Below, piece by piece: positions 51,424 to 58,323 of a stretch of DNA of 64,000 bases. Made by a program: the position numbers and the translations under genes. Numbering within the stretch: position 1 is the first letter of the stretch; the number at the start of each line of letters is the position of its first letter. The notes under the pieces are model-generated. The model was not told where the DNA came from. It saw only the letters and a program-made list of their open reading frames with translations, and did no database searches. The stretch is from JANQMY01 sp965228775 (GTDB lineage: Bacteria > Pseudomonadota > Alphaproteobacteria > JANQMY01). The DNA lies in NCBI GenBank assembly GCA_965228775.1, contig OZ245840.1, positions 930,001 through 994,000 of the forward strand. Direction: 5' to 3'.

Positions 51424-52233
51424 CTACTCTGTTGTGAATTGATCTTCCAAATCGATGATATAGCCAATTTGCTCGTAAAACGCTGCCACCTCCGATCGAA
51501 GCACGTCTCGGCGCTCCTCAGGAATGTCCGCAAACTGATCAATATACTCAAAGTCTAGATAGCTTTCACCTAATCTTCGAAGGCGTGCAATGATCGATGC
51601 CAAACTTTCGGTAACGAAGAAACAAACCTGCCGCATTGTTTCGTAGTGATAGATTGATTTGCCGACAAGTCCTAGTTGCGCCATGACAAGGGCAAATTCG
51701 TCATCCTGAATGCGCTGCATGAAGGCGGCGTCTTTGGCAATGTCGTTCTGAAACCTCAACGGACCATAGAACTTTGGCCAGTTTCCAGATTCAAATTTGT
51801 GCTCTAGGTCGCGATCGTAGCGGTCTAAGGCATCTTCGAACAAGATGGGTGAATCAGGCAGCTCATCTGCTTCATTGAAGATCAGCCGATCCGGTTCAAT
51901 GCGCAATTCGCCAGGCCACCATCCGGCGCCGTCCGAAGTGCGTCTACACCACTGCCAATAGCCAGAACCCGACGAACCATCACGTCTCGCTTTCGTACGC
52001 CCGATTGTACCGTCTGAAAAAAGCACATTCTGAGCCGAAACCGCCCCGTACCCTAGTCGCGTAAGACCCTTACCTTCTTGCCAGCAGACGAATCCGTCGC
52101 CGTGCTGAGTATAAAAGCAGAAAGGAATCGAAATAGTTGGCTCCAGAAGATCGACTTTCCATTCTAGCTCCAGTTTATCGCCGGGCCTGACGACCAACGC
52201 GTTTTCCGGCAAAGACCATTTTTCATCCGACAC
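51424..52233 (-). CDS. hypothetical protein between two REP-like elements
   Basis: About 269 residues. GTG 52233 with AGGAG upstream is the likely start; TTG 52251 falls in the same frame but overlaps that ribosome site. The N-terminal half is beta-rich and Trp/Gly-rich (VRPGDKLELEWKVDLLEP, YWQWCRRTSDGAGWWPGELR); the C-terminal half is helical and acidic (DALDRYDRDLEHKFESGNWP, DIPEERRDVLRSEVAAFYEQ). No signal peptide or known domain. It reads somewhat AT-richer than its neighbours and is bracketed by REP-like repeats, so acquisition by transfer is possible. Confidence 0.65.
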   Translation of the reverse strand: MSDEKWSLPENALVVRPGDKLELEWKVDLLEPTISIPFCFYTQHGDGFVCWQEGKGLTRLGYGAVSAQNVLFSDGTIGRTKARRDGSSGSGYWQWCRRTSDGAGWWPGELRIEPDRLIFNEADELPDSPILFEDALDRYDRDLEHKFESGNWPKFYGPLRFQNDIAKDAAFMQRIQDDEFALVMAQLGLVGKSIYHYETMRQVCFFVTESLASIIARLRRLGESYLDFEYIDQFADIPEERRDVLRSEVAAFYEQIGYIIDLEDQFTTE

Positions 52234-52330
52234 AGGAAAAAGGCTCCTCAAAACTTGCGCAACGAACCTTAGTTATATGGGGGCTTCTACACCAAGATCA
52301 CTAACAAGATTCTACAAATCTGCGTAGCCA

Positions 52331-52387
52331 ATGGATCCCCGTCTCTTGTTTCACTCGGCCGGGGATGACGCGCTTAAAAGCGCGTCA
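52331..52387. repeat. REP-like element with terminator hairpin
   Basis: GGATCCCCG and CGGGGATGACG form a REP-like pair (52333-52370), and TGACGCGCTT (52366-52375) with AAGCGCGTCA (52378-52387) makes a perfect 10-base stem. The right end overlaps the stop codon of the carbamoyltransferase gene, so the hairpin probably ends its mRNA. Confidence 0.68.
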
Positions 52388-54124
52388 CTTTTCCAGCAGC
52401 CAGTCGTCGATGATCACGGCGTCCAATCCAGTGGTGTGGAGCATCTGGATGGCATCCTCGGCCGTGTGCAGGATCGGCTTTCCCATAATATTGAAGCTGG
52501 TATTGAGCACCAAGGGCACACCCGTGAGGCCATTGAAAGCTGAAATGAGATCATAATACTTCTCATTCCACTCCCGCTTCACGGACTGCAAACGGCCCGT
52601 GTTATCGGCGTGGACCACCGCTGGCACCAGCCCGCGTTTGTCTTCCTTGAAGCGCAAGGTACGCTCCATATAAGGGCTTTCCTGATAATCCTCGAACCAG
52701 TCGGCGCCATATTCGTGCAAAATGGATGGCGCGAAGGGGCGGAAGGCTTCGCGGTACTTTACCTTGGCATTGATCTTGTCTTTGGCATCCGCGGGCCGCG
52801 CGTCCGCCAGGATCGAACGGTTGCCCAATGCGCGCGGGCCGAATTCGGCACGCCCCTGCACCCAACCGATCAAGGCCCCCTCAGCCAACAGCTTTGCTGT
52901 TTCCTGAGCGACACTGCCCGGCAGGTGGCGGATCTTACCGCCCCACCCCATCTCAACGATGCGTTCCACCGGTTCGGTTTTGATCGCGGTCCCCAGATAG
53001 GGCGACATAAATTTTGGCGTCTTGTCCGCTTGCGGATTATCCTCATGAAAAGCAAGCAACGCGGCCCCAAGCGCATTCCCATCATCCGCCGGCGCTGATG
53101 GCACATAGAGTTCTTCAAACCCTGTCCGCCCGAGCACCTTGCCATTGAATGACGAATTCAACGCACAGCCGCCCGCAAGGACGAGGTTCTTGGAAAGTCC
53201 GCGCGCTTCCACATCCCGCAATACTTCCGCCATGATCTCTTCAAAAATGTCTTGGCTTGTGCGTGCAAAATCCTTTGCCTCCAGAGAGTTGGAGTCTTCA
53301 ATATGGATACGGGATTGTACATCACGCACCGTGGCCCGAATGGTTTCTTCATCGGCGAACTTCAGTTGCCCGCGTTTGAACGTATAAATCTGTTTGAGAA
53401 GCTCGAAGATCTCAGGATCGCGCGTGCCATAGGGCGCCAACCCCATCAGCTTCCATTCTTCTCCCTTGGACTGGTCGAAACCGCAAATGTCGGTGAGCAG
53501 ACCGAACATGAAGCCCAGACTTTCCCGACCACGATGCCGCCGGATTTCTTCGAGTAGCCCATCCTTGTACTGAAAAATAGCCATCGAACCGGTCTCGCCC
53601 ATGCCATCCACCACAAGGCAGGCACATTCATCGAAGGGAGAGCCATAGCATCCCAACGCCGCATGGGTTTGATGGTGAAGATAGCGCCGCAGCGATAGAT
53701 TGGTATGGCCGAAAACCCGCTCCATCCCGATCAGCACGCCAAGACCGGCGCGCCGTTGTGCCAGATGGAGCTGGGAGATCAGCGCCCGTTCCGATTTTGT
53801 AGGCGTCAGCGACCGGTTGAGCTCAGGCGTTAGTTTCGTGATCTCCGGCACATCGAACTGCCCCACACCGGCACTGCGGTCCAGAAAATCCGTGTACTGT
53901 TCGCTCCACGTGGTGGCCACCACCACCTCTGCATCCGGCTCGATATATTCCTTCAACAGATCCGGCATACGCGTGACCGTATCCGGCTCGCAATTTACCG
54001 CCCGCTTGTATTGAAGAAAGCGTTCGGTGGCTTCAGCGAACAAAATGTCGCCATTCGGGCCAACAATGGCCAGAGCCGGGTCATGAAAGGTGGTAGCAAG
54101 GCCGATATAGTAACGTTTGGTCAT
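52385..54124 (-). CDS. NodU/CmcH-type carbamoyltransferase
   Basis: A 579-residue enzyme that transfers a carbamoyl group, from carbamoyl phosphate via carbamoyl-AMP, to a sugar, antibiotic or lipid hydroxyl. The N-terminal Kae1-like domain has LHHQTHAALGCYGSPFDECA and VVDGMGETGSMAIF. The C-terminal domain has GRAEFGPRALGNRSILADAR and PLVLNTSFNIMGKPI. Its start overlaps the stop of the ABM monooxygenase gene by four bases (ATGA), so the two are translationally coupled and work together, probably tailoring a secondary metabolite or surface glycan. No other biosynthetic genes are adjacent. Confidence 0.92.
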   Translation of the reverse strand: MTKRYYIGLATTFHDPALAIVGPNGDILFAEATERFLQYKRAVNCEPDTVTRMPDLLKEYIEPDAEVVVATTWSEQYTDFLDRSAGVGQFDVPEITKLTPELNRSLTPTKSERALISQLHLAQRRAGLGVLIGMERVFGHTNLSLRRYLHHQTHAALGCYGSPFDECACLVVDGMGETGSMAIFQYKDGLLEEIRRHRGRESLGFMFGLLTDICGFDQSKGEEWKLMGLAPYGTRDPEIFELLKQIYTFKRGQLKFADEETIRATVRDVQSRIHIEDSNSLEAKDFARTSQDIFEEIMAEVLRDVEARGLSKNLVLAGGCALNSSFNGKVLGRTGFEELYVPSAPADDGNALGAALLAFHEDNPQADKTPKFMSPYLGTAIKTEPVERIVEMGWGGKIRHLPGSVAQETAKLLAEGALIGWVQGRAEFGPRALGNRSILADARPADAKDKINAKVKYREAFRPFAPSILHEYGADWFEDYQESPYMERTLRFKEDKRGLVPAVVHADNTGRLQSVKREWNEKYYDLISAFNGLTGVPLVLNTSFNIMGKPILHTAEDAIQMLHTTGLDAVIIDDWLLEK

Positions 54125-54420
54125 AGGGGAAAGCGAGACTCACGCGGGGATTCACAGACCTGCAGAATATAGCTTTCGTAGAACATTTCACGCCCCATTT
54201 TCTGAGCCGCCTGGTGAACTGGATGTTCCCGCCACGCGCGCAGGTGGTCCGCTGACTCCCATTCATGGATCGACACCCGTTCCCCATCGTCGTTTTTGAA
54301 CACTTTGTAGGACACAAACCCCGGCAGCGCCGAAGCGATGTCATAGAGCTGATCGGCCAGAAGCTGGAAAGCTTCAGCATTTTCTTCCCGAATGCGGGAC
54401 CTGAAGATAATGACGATCAT
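54121..54420 (-). CDS. ABM-domain (putative monooxygenase) protein
   Basis: About 99 residues from ATG 54420, which has GGAG upstream; the upstream part of the open frame belongs to a hairpin region. The ABM ferredoxin-like barrel shows IIFRSRIREENAEAFQLLAD, a central LPGFVSYKVFKNDDGERVSI and HEWESADHLRAWREHPVHQA. Members are cofactor-free monooxygenases, or binding proteins in polyketide and haem metabolism. The stop overlaps the start of the carbamoyltransferase. A long stem-loop sits 33 bases before its start. Confidence 0.85.
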   Translation of the reverse strand: MIVIIFRSRIREENAEAFQLLADQLYDIASALPGFVSYKVFKNDDGERVSIHEWESADHLRAWREHPVHQAAQKMGREMFYESYILQVCESPRESRFPL

Positions 54421-54452
54421 TTTTGGCTCCTTTACAGTCGCGTGCTGGGCCA

Positions 54453-54530
54453 TCCCACTCCCCCTGCCCAACCACCCGATGAGGGTACCCTTGGGGTGGT
54501 TGGGCAACGTCAGATTCTGGGGGAGTGGGA
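54453..54530. other. long stem-loop upstream of the ABM gene
   Basis: The outer stem TCCCACTCCCCC (54453-54464) pairs with GGGGGAGTGGGA (54519-54530), and the inner stem TGCCCAACCACCC (54465-54477) with GGGTGGTTGGGCA (54494-54506), giving 25 perfect pairs and a 12-base bulge on one side. The loop holds GGGTACCC. It lies in the leader of the ABM/carbamoyltransferase operon, 33 bases from the start codon. Confidence 0.75.
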
Positions 54531-54549
54531 CCGCTTAGCAATCAACGAA

Positions 54550-54588
54550 GAACCCCGCCCCGCTGTGTCAGAGCGAGGCGGAGGGTTT
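54550..54588 (-). terminator. terminator of the AAA+ ATPase gene
   Basis: On the minus strand AAACCCTCCGCCTCGCT and AGCGGGGCGGGGTT pair with small mismatches around CTGACAC and are followed by CTTCG. It lies directly after the ATPase stop; the U tract is weak. Confidence 0.55.
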
Positions 54589-54589
54589 C

Positions 54590-56686
54590 TTACTTGTTCA
54601 CCCGGTTGGCGAAGCCGACGGGACGTTGATGCCCCGGCCGGGCTTCCATTTCGGTACGCAACTCGGCCGCGATTTCTTCGGGCGACACGTCACCCATCCG
54701 ATAACGCAGCTTCCGTTTCACCACCGCAAAGTCACCCGGAGCAAGCTGAACATCGGCCGCAAAGCCCGTCGGGGCCTCAAGTCCGAAGAAATGCCGGAAG
54801 GCCAGACGGACCTGTTCCCCATTCAAATAGTCGAACTTCACTTTGAACGTGAACCGCCGCAACGATGCCTGGTCCAGCGATTCCATCAGGTTGGTGGTGC
54901 AGGCGAACGGTGCCGGATGACTTTCCATCCAGGTCAGCATTTCGTTCACCTGCGCCACTTCCCAACTGCGGGTGGCCCCCCGGCGATCGAAGAGCAGACT
55001 GTCTGCTTCATCGATCACCAGGAACTGGCCCGCTTCGGCCGCGTCGGCGAAAGCCTTTGCGATATTCGCTTCGCTTTCCCCGACCCACGGGGACAACAGA
55101 TCCGACGCCCGGCGGTGCATCACTTCCAGCCCCATGGCGTCCGCAATGAACCGCACATACGCCGTCTTACCGGTTCCCGGCGCCCCATAGAGACACAGAG
55201 AAAAGTCCGACGGCACGCCAGGGTCAGCCAGCCGGTCTGCCAGGGCCACCATGTCCTGGTCACCATTGACAAGTGCCGGCATGAAAACCGCAGGTTCGCC
55301 CCGCCGCGGCACGGCGGGCTTGCCGTCCACAACCCGGGCAAGGCCTTGGACCACCAACTCCACATCCGCCGCATCGCCGGATGCGAGGTGGGCCGACCGA
55401 AGCGCGGTAGCCATCAGGCCTGGCGACGCCGCATGCTGACGTGCCATGCGGTCGATCTCGGCCGTTGACAACACCATCCCTTCTTTGTCGGCAAGCCGGG
55501 TCAAGATTTTCGTCCGCACGGAAACAGGCGGCACTTTCATCTCAACAATCAAGCTCATCCGGCGCAGATAGGCTGGATCTACAGACGACACATCGTTCGT
55601 GGTCCAGATCACCGGAGCGGGATTGTGCTCGAACAAGCGGTTGACGAACACTTTGGATCCGGTGCGGCGGCCAAGGGCATTCGGATAGATAAAGTCTTCC
55701 AACTCATCGAAGAGGAAAACTTTGTCCGACCGAAAGCGGGCAAGCTGCTGCCCGAGCAAGAGCGCTTGAAGGCGCTGGCTGCGGTCTGGTTCCGAATTGC
55801 CCTTATTGGCTTCTCCAACAGCATGCAATTCAAAACCACCTTGAGCAGCCAACGCTTTCGCGAACTCCGTTTTGCCCGTCCCCGGCACCCCATACAGCAA
55901 TATGTTGACGCCACGGGCACCTGCTTTGGCGGCCCCGGCTAAGAGTCCGTGGGCAAGATCTCTTTGCCGCCCAAGATGCTCAAAATCAGGCCAATGCAAA
56001 TCCGCTGACAAAGACGGCCCTAGCAAGGCGGTTTCAATGGCTGAAAGACCTTCATGGGGCGGCAGAAGTGCGTGGTGCACGTCATAGCCCGGCCGATAGG
56101 CATACCCGAAATAATCGCCGTTATTGTTGGGGTCGATAAGACCGCAGGGGATCAAATGCGGTCCATGCAATGCTTCCACGATTTGCGTTTCCGTATATCC
56201 CAAGCACAGCGCCGTCAGCGCGTTGCTTGAGATATACTGCTTACGGATCAAATCATCGCACAGATCCTCGAACGGATCTTCCGAGTAGATCCGTACCGCA
56301 AAATCGAAAATGTCCCTTTCGACGTCGCCCAACCCCAACGCGCCACTGAGCGCCAAGAGATTGTCTTCCCATTGTCCGGTGACAACGGAGCGATAGTCGT
56401 GAAGCCGTGCCGCCAATTCCGAGTCCAAGGCGCGCCATGTTTTTTGCATGACGCCGTGGCGCCGACGGCGAACCCGTACACCTTTGCGCGCTCGGAAGAG
56501 TTTCTTTGCGTTGTCCTGTTCATCATTGTCTTCCTCCGTCGGTACATGGACATCGATATCAACGAACACCCCATTGTCGACGAACCAGTCGAAGATCAAA
56601 TCGGCTGCGGGTGTGTCGTGACGTGTGCGCTGGACGAGGCGCCGCAAATAGAGCGCAATCATCCGGCGGCTGAAAGAACTGCTCAT
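54590..56686 (-). CDS. double AAA+ ATPase
   Basis: A 698-residue protein with two AAA+ modules. Module 1: Walker A GVPGTGKTEFAKAL (near residue 265), Walker B FLFDELEDF, sensor WTTNDVSSVD and an arginine in YLRRMS. Module 2: GAPGTGKTAYVRF (near 495), VIDEADSLLFDRR, CTTNLMESLD, and SLRRFTFKVKF. The N-terminal 200 residues hold a basic, low-complexity helix (RARKGVRVRRRRHG) and an unknown helical domain. It resembles bacterial Cdc48/Ftsh-like-type unfoldases or the MoxR-independent AAA proteins of phage-defence and stress loci, but no protease gene is adjacent. A strong hairpin sits in its leader. Confidence 0.87.
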   Translation of the reverse strand: MSSSFSRRMIALYLRRLVQRTRHDTPAADLIFDWFVDNGVFVDIDVHVPTEEDNDEQDNAKKLFRARKGVRVRRRRHGVMQKTWRALDSELAARLHDYRSVVTGQWEDNLLALSGALGLGDVERDIFDFAVRIYSEDPFEDLCDDLIRKQYISSNALTALCLGYTETQIVEALHGPHLIPCGLIDPNNNGDYFGYAYRPGYDVHHALLPPHEGLSAIETALLGPSLSADLHWPDFEHLGRQRDLAHGLLAGAAKAGARGVNILLYGVPGTGKTEFAKALAAQGGFELHAVGEANKGNSEPDRSQRLQALLLGQQLARFRSDKVFLFDELEDFIYPNALGRRTGSKVFVNRLFEHNPAPVIWTTNDVSSVDPAYLRRMSLIVEMKVPPVSVRTKILTRLADKEGMVLSTAEIDRMARQHAASPGLMATALRSAHLASGDAADVELVVQGLARVVDGKPAVPRRGEPAVFMPALVNGDQDMVALADRLADPGVPSDFSLCLYGAPGTGKTAYVRFIADAMGLEVMHRRASDLLSPWVGESEANIAKAFADAAEAGQFLVIDEADSLLFDRRGATRSWEVAQVNEMLTWMESHPAPFACTTNLMESLDQASLRRFTFKVKFDYLNGEQVRLAFRHFFGLEAPTGFAADVQLAPGDFAVVKRKLRYRMGDVSPEEIAAELRTEMEARPGHQRPVGFANRVNK

Positions 56687-56705
56687 CGTTCCAACCGTTT
56701 TTCTC

Positions 56706-56744
56706 AGGGCACTTCCGGGTCATCCCCCACCACGGAAGTGCCCT
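56706..56744. promoter_or_regulatory. perfect inverted repeat in the ATPase leader
   Basis: AGGGCACTTCCG (56706-56717) and CGGAAGTGCCCT (56733-56744) are perfectly complementary around 15 bases. It is 20 bases upstream of the ATPase start, so it could be an operator, an attenuator-like leader hairpin or a remnant repeat. Confidence 0.6.
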
Positions 56745-56758
56745 AAGCCTTTGTTTCA

Positions 56759-56805
56759 ACGCGTTTCCTGACGGAAAACCGGTATCCACTTTTCCTGGAA
56801 ACGCT
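56759..56805. repeat. alphaproteobacterial intergenic palindrome
   Basis: GCGTTTCC (56761-56768) and GGAAACGC (56797-56804) enclose GGAAAACCGGTATCCACTTTTCC. Palindromes of this form are dispersed in many Rhizobiales genomes (the same core AAACCGGTATCCACTTTT is known from several genera). It supports the placement of the host. Confidence 0.7.
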
Positions 56806-57163
56806 TACTGTCGGCGGGATGCGGACTTCGCGGGTGTGCGAGCACCCAAAAGGCGCAATCCCAATGAAAATCTAGTGTTTAGAAGAGCTGATCCGGGCCC
56901 GGCCGGATCTCAGATCGTGTTCCCTAGGAACAGAAACGATTATCGAGCCAAGCGCGGATCAGCATCATCACATGTAACGTGTGATATACTGTCTGTTTAA
57001 AACCATTCGTCATTCGGTTTATCCGCTTCGTTGTTGCGCCATTGGTGGCACGATTGACGGGTACCACATGAGAACGCATCCGCCAAGAACTTTTTTCGCC
57101 AGTACGAAAAAAAATTTCGAATTTGATCCGTAGGGGAAGGTTTTTTGGACAATCAGCTCTACG

Positions 57164-57261
57164 CGTCATCCCAAGGCGAGTGATAGCGAGTTCTTGGGAT
57201 CCAGTGCCGCAGTTTCTGGAACAATTTGCTCTGGATGCCAGGGACAAGCCCTGGCATGACG
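57164..57261. repeat. REP-like element at the island edge
   Basis: Hairpins ATCCCAAG/CTTGGGAT (57169-57200 region) and TGCCAGGG/CCCTGGCA around five bases (57236-57256) are framed by CGTCATCC on the left and GGCATGACGG on the right. It ends 24 bases before the amidase remnant, that is at the left edge of the chaperone/effector island. The stretch 56806-57163 holds nothing else I recognise. Confidence 0.68.
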
Positions 57262-57284
57262 GTATTCTCGGTACGGTCTAGCCC

Positions 57285-57435
57285 CTAAACACTGTCCGCG
57301 CAAACGGCCGGTTTCCTGTCTTTCCAAGGCTGTGCCTGCTCCAACTGGGCCGCCAAGCGGAACAGGGTTGCTTCTGCTGCATACCTGCCCACGAACTGAT
57401 CCCCAGCAGGTCGCCCTCGGGCGTCCAATGCAGAC
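57285..57435 (-). pseudogene. remnant of an amidase 3' end
   Basis: On the minus strand this reads QFVGRYAAEATLFRLAAQLE and QAQPWKDRKPAVCADSV then stop, the same C-terminus as the intact amidase at 60868-62310, whose end reads CADGI. Further upstream in the gene, LHWTPEGDLLG is still recognisable but in another frame, because one base is missing near 57400. Beyond that, similarity is lost and a low-complexity (CCGCCCATG)n stretch follows. It is a left-over C-terminal piece of an amidase, not an active gene. Confidence 0.85.
57295..57398. repeat. left 104-base direct repeat (amidase 3' end)
   Basis: This block equals 60878-60981 at 100 of 104 positions by eye. The four differences (near 57336, 57348, 57361 and 57393) all fall at third codon positions and do not change the amidase protein. 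It is a candidate attachment or recombination site bounding 57.4-60.9 kb. Confidence 0.88.
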
Positions 57436-57790
57436 AAATGGAGACTGTTCATTGCCCTCATGGATATCCCGCCCATGCCGCCCATGCCGCCCATGGCACC
57501 GCCAAATATGCCGAATTTTTTAACCAAGGCGGAAAACAGCACCCCTTGATGTCAATCCCGCGCCCTTCGTTCTTGAGATCAGAAGCCGGAGCCGTGGTGC
57601 TCATCCCTAGAGCCTTCAAGCGGTAAGTGACACAGCCGTTCCACGTTGGGCACCCCACTCATCTTAAAAAATACGTTGTTGAAGTTTTGAGACAGAGAAG
57701 CATCAAAAAAAGACGAAAGACTAACACGTATAGGTCACAGTGATCAGAAACCTCGAGAAAAGAATGTAGCCGAAATAGGAAACTGGCCCC
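57436..57790. other. leader region of the chaperone/effector operon
   Basis: A 355-base stretch without a gene that I can support. It starts with three tandem (CCGCCCATG) units near 57465-57495, which read Gly-Gly-Met on the minus strand, then a stretch reading MSTTAPASDLKNEGRGIDI on the minus strand that may be a gene scrap. From 57660 on it is AT-rich and probably holds the promoter of the chaperone gene. No -35/-10 pair is certain. Confidence 0.4.
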
Positions 57791-58300
57791 GTGGAAAACA
57801 CCGATCACCTCAATACACTCATTGTCGATATTGGCGAGCGCGCAGGTCTGCCACTGCAACTGGACACATTCGGCAGTTGTGCCATTCAGTACGACGAAAT
57901 TTCGGAAATTGTTTTGACCTCTTGCGACTCTGGGGCAACTGTTCTCCTGCACTCTCCGCTCACCTATTTATGCGAGCAGCGCCCCCTAGAGCACCTCCGC
58001 CACTGTATGGAGATCACCATTTACGGCGCGGAAACTGACGGCGGGGCCGTCGGCCTCGACCCGGAAAGCCGCGCCATCACATTCTGGCGCCGCATCGCTC
58101 TGCAAGGGCTCGATTCCCACGCGCTTGAGAGCGCCATCATCACCTTCATCACCGCATCGGAAAAATGCCGTGTCCTTTTGCGAAATCGTCACGCGGGCAT
58201 CGAAACGCACGAGAACGAAACGGTCGACATGGAGCAGCTAGATCACAACGGCGAGTCTGAACATTCATTCGCCACACATGCAAACCTTATGCGGATCTAA
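57791..58300 (+). CDS. CesT-like type III secretion chaperone
   Basis: A 169-residue protein starting with GTG 57791 after AGGAAA. It fits the CesT/Tir chaperone fold: an N-terminal helix (LNTLIVDIGERAGLPLQLD) leading into strands (GSCAIQYDEISEIVLTSC, TVLLHSPL), a middle helix and loop (LRHCMEITIYGAETDGGAVG), then strands LDPESRAITFWRR and the C-terminal helix (LESAIITFITASEKCRVLL). The GERxGLPL...G.C...DE pattern parallels SicP/SycE-type class I chaperones. The C-terminal 40 residues are an acidic extra tail. Class I chaperone genes usually lie beside their effector gene, and here a large hydrophilic protein gene follows after 23 bases. No secretion apparatus genes are visible in the window. 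Assignment is by pattern, not by search. Confidence 0.78.
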   Translation: MENTDHLNTLIVDIGERAGLPLQLDTFGSCAIQYDEISEIVLTSCDSGATVLLHSPLTYLCEQRPLEHLRHCMEITIYGAETDGGAVGLDPESRAITFWRRIALQGLDSHALESAIITFITASEKCRVLLRNRHAGIETHENETVDMEQLDHNGESEHSFATHANLMRI

Positions 58301-58323
58301 GCACAGAAATCGAGGAGAACATA

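Noticed and set aside
57460..57500. (CCGCCCATG)n stretch as a groEL 3' end
   Set aside because: The minus strand reads GGAMGGMGGMGG, like the GroEL tail, but nothing else of GroEL is present, so it is more likely a simple repeat.
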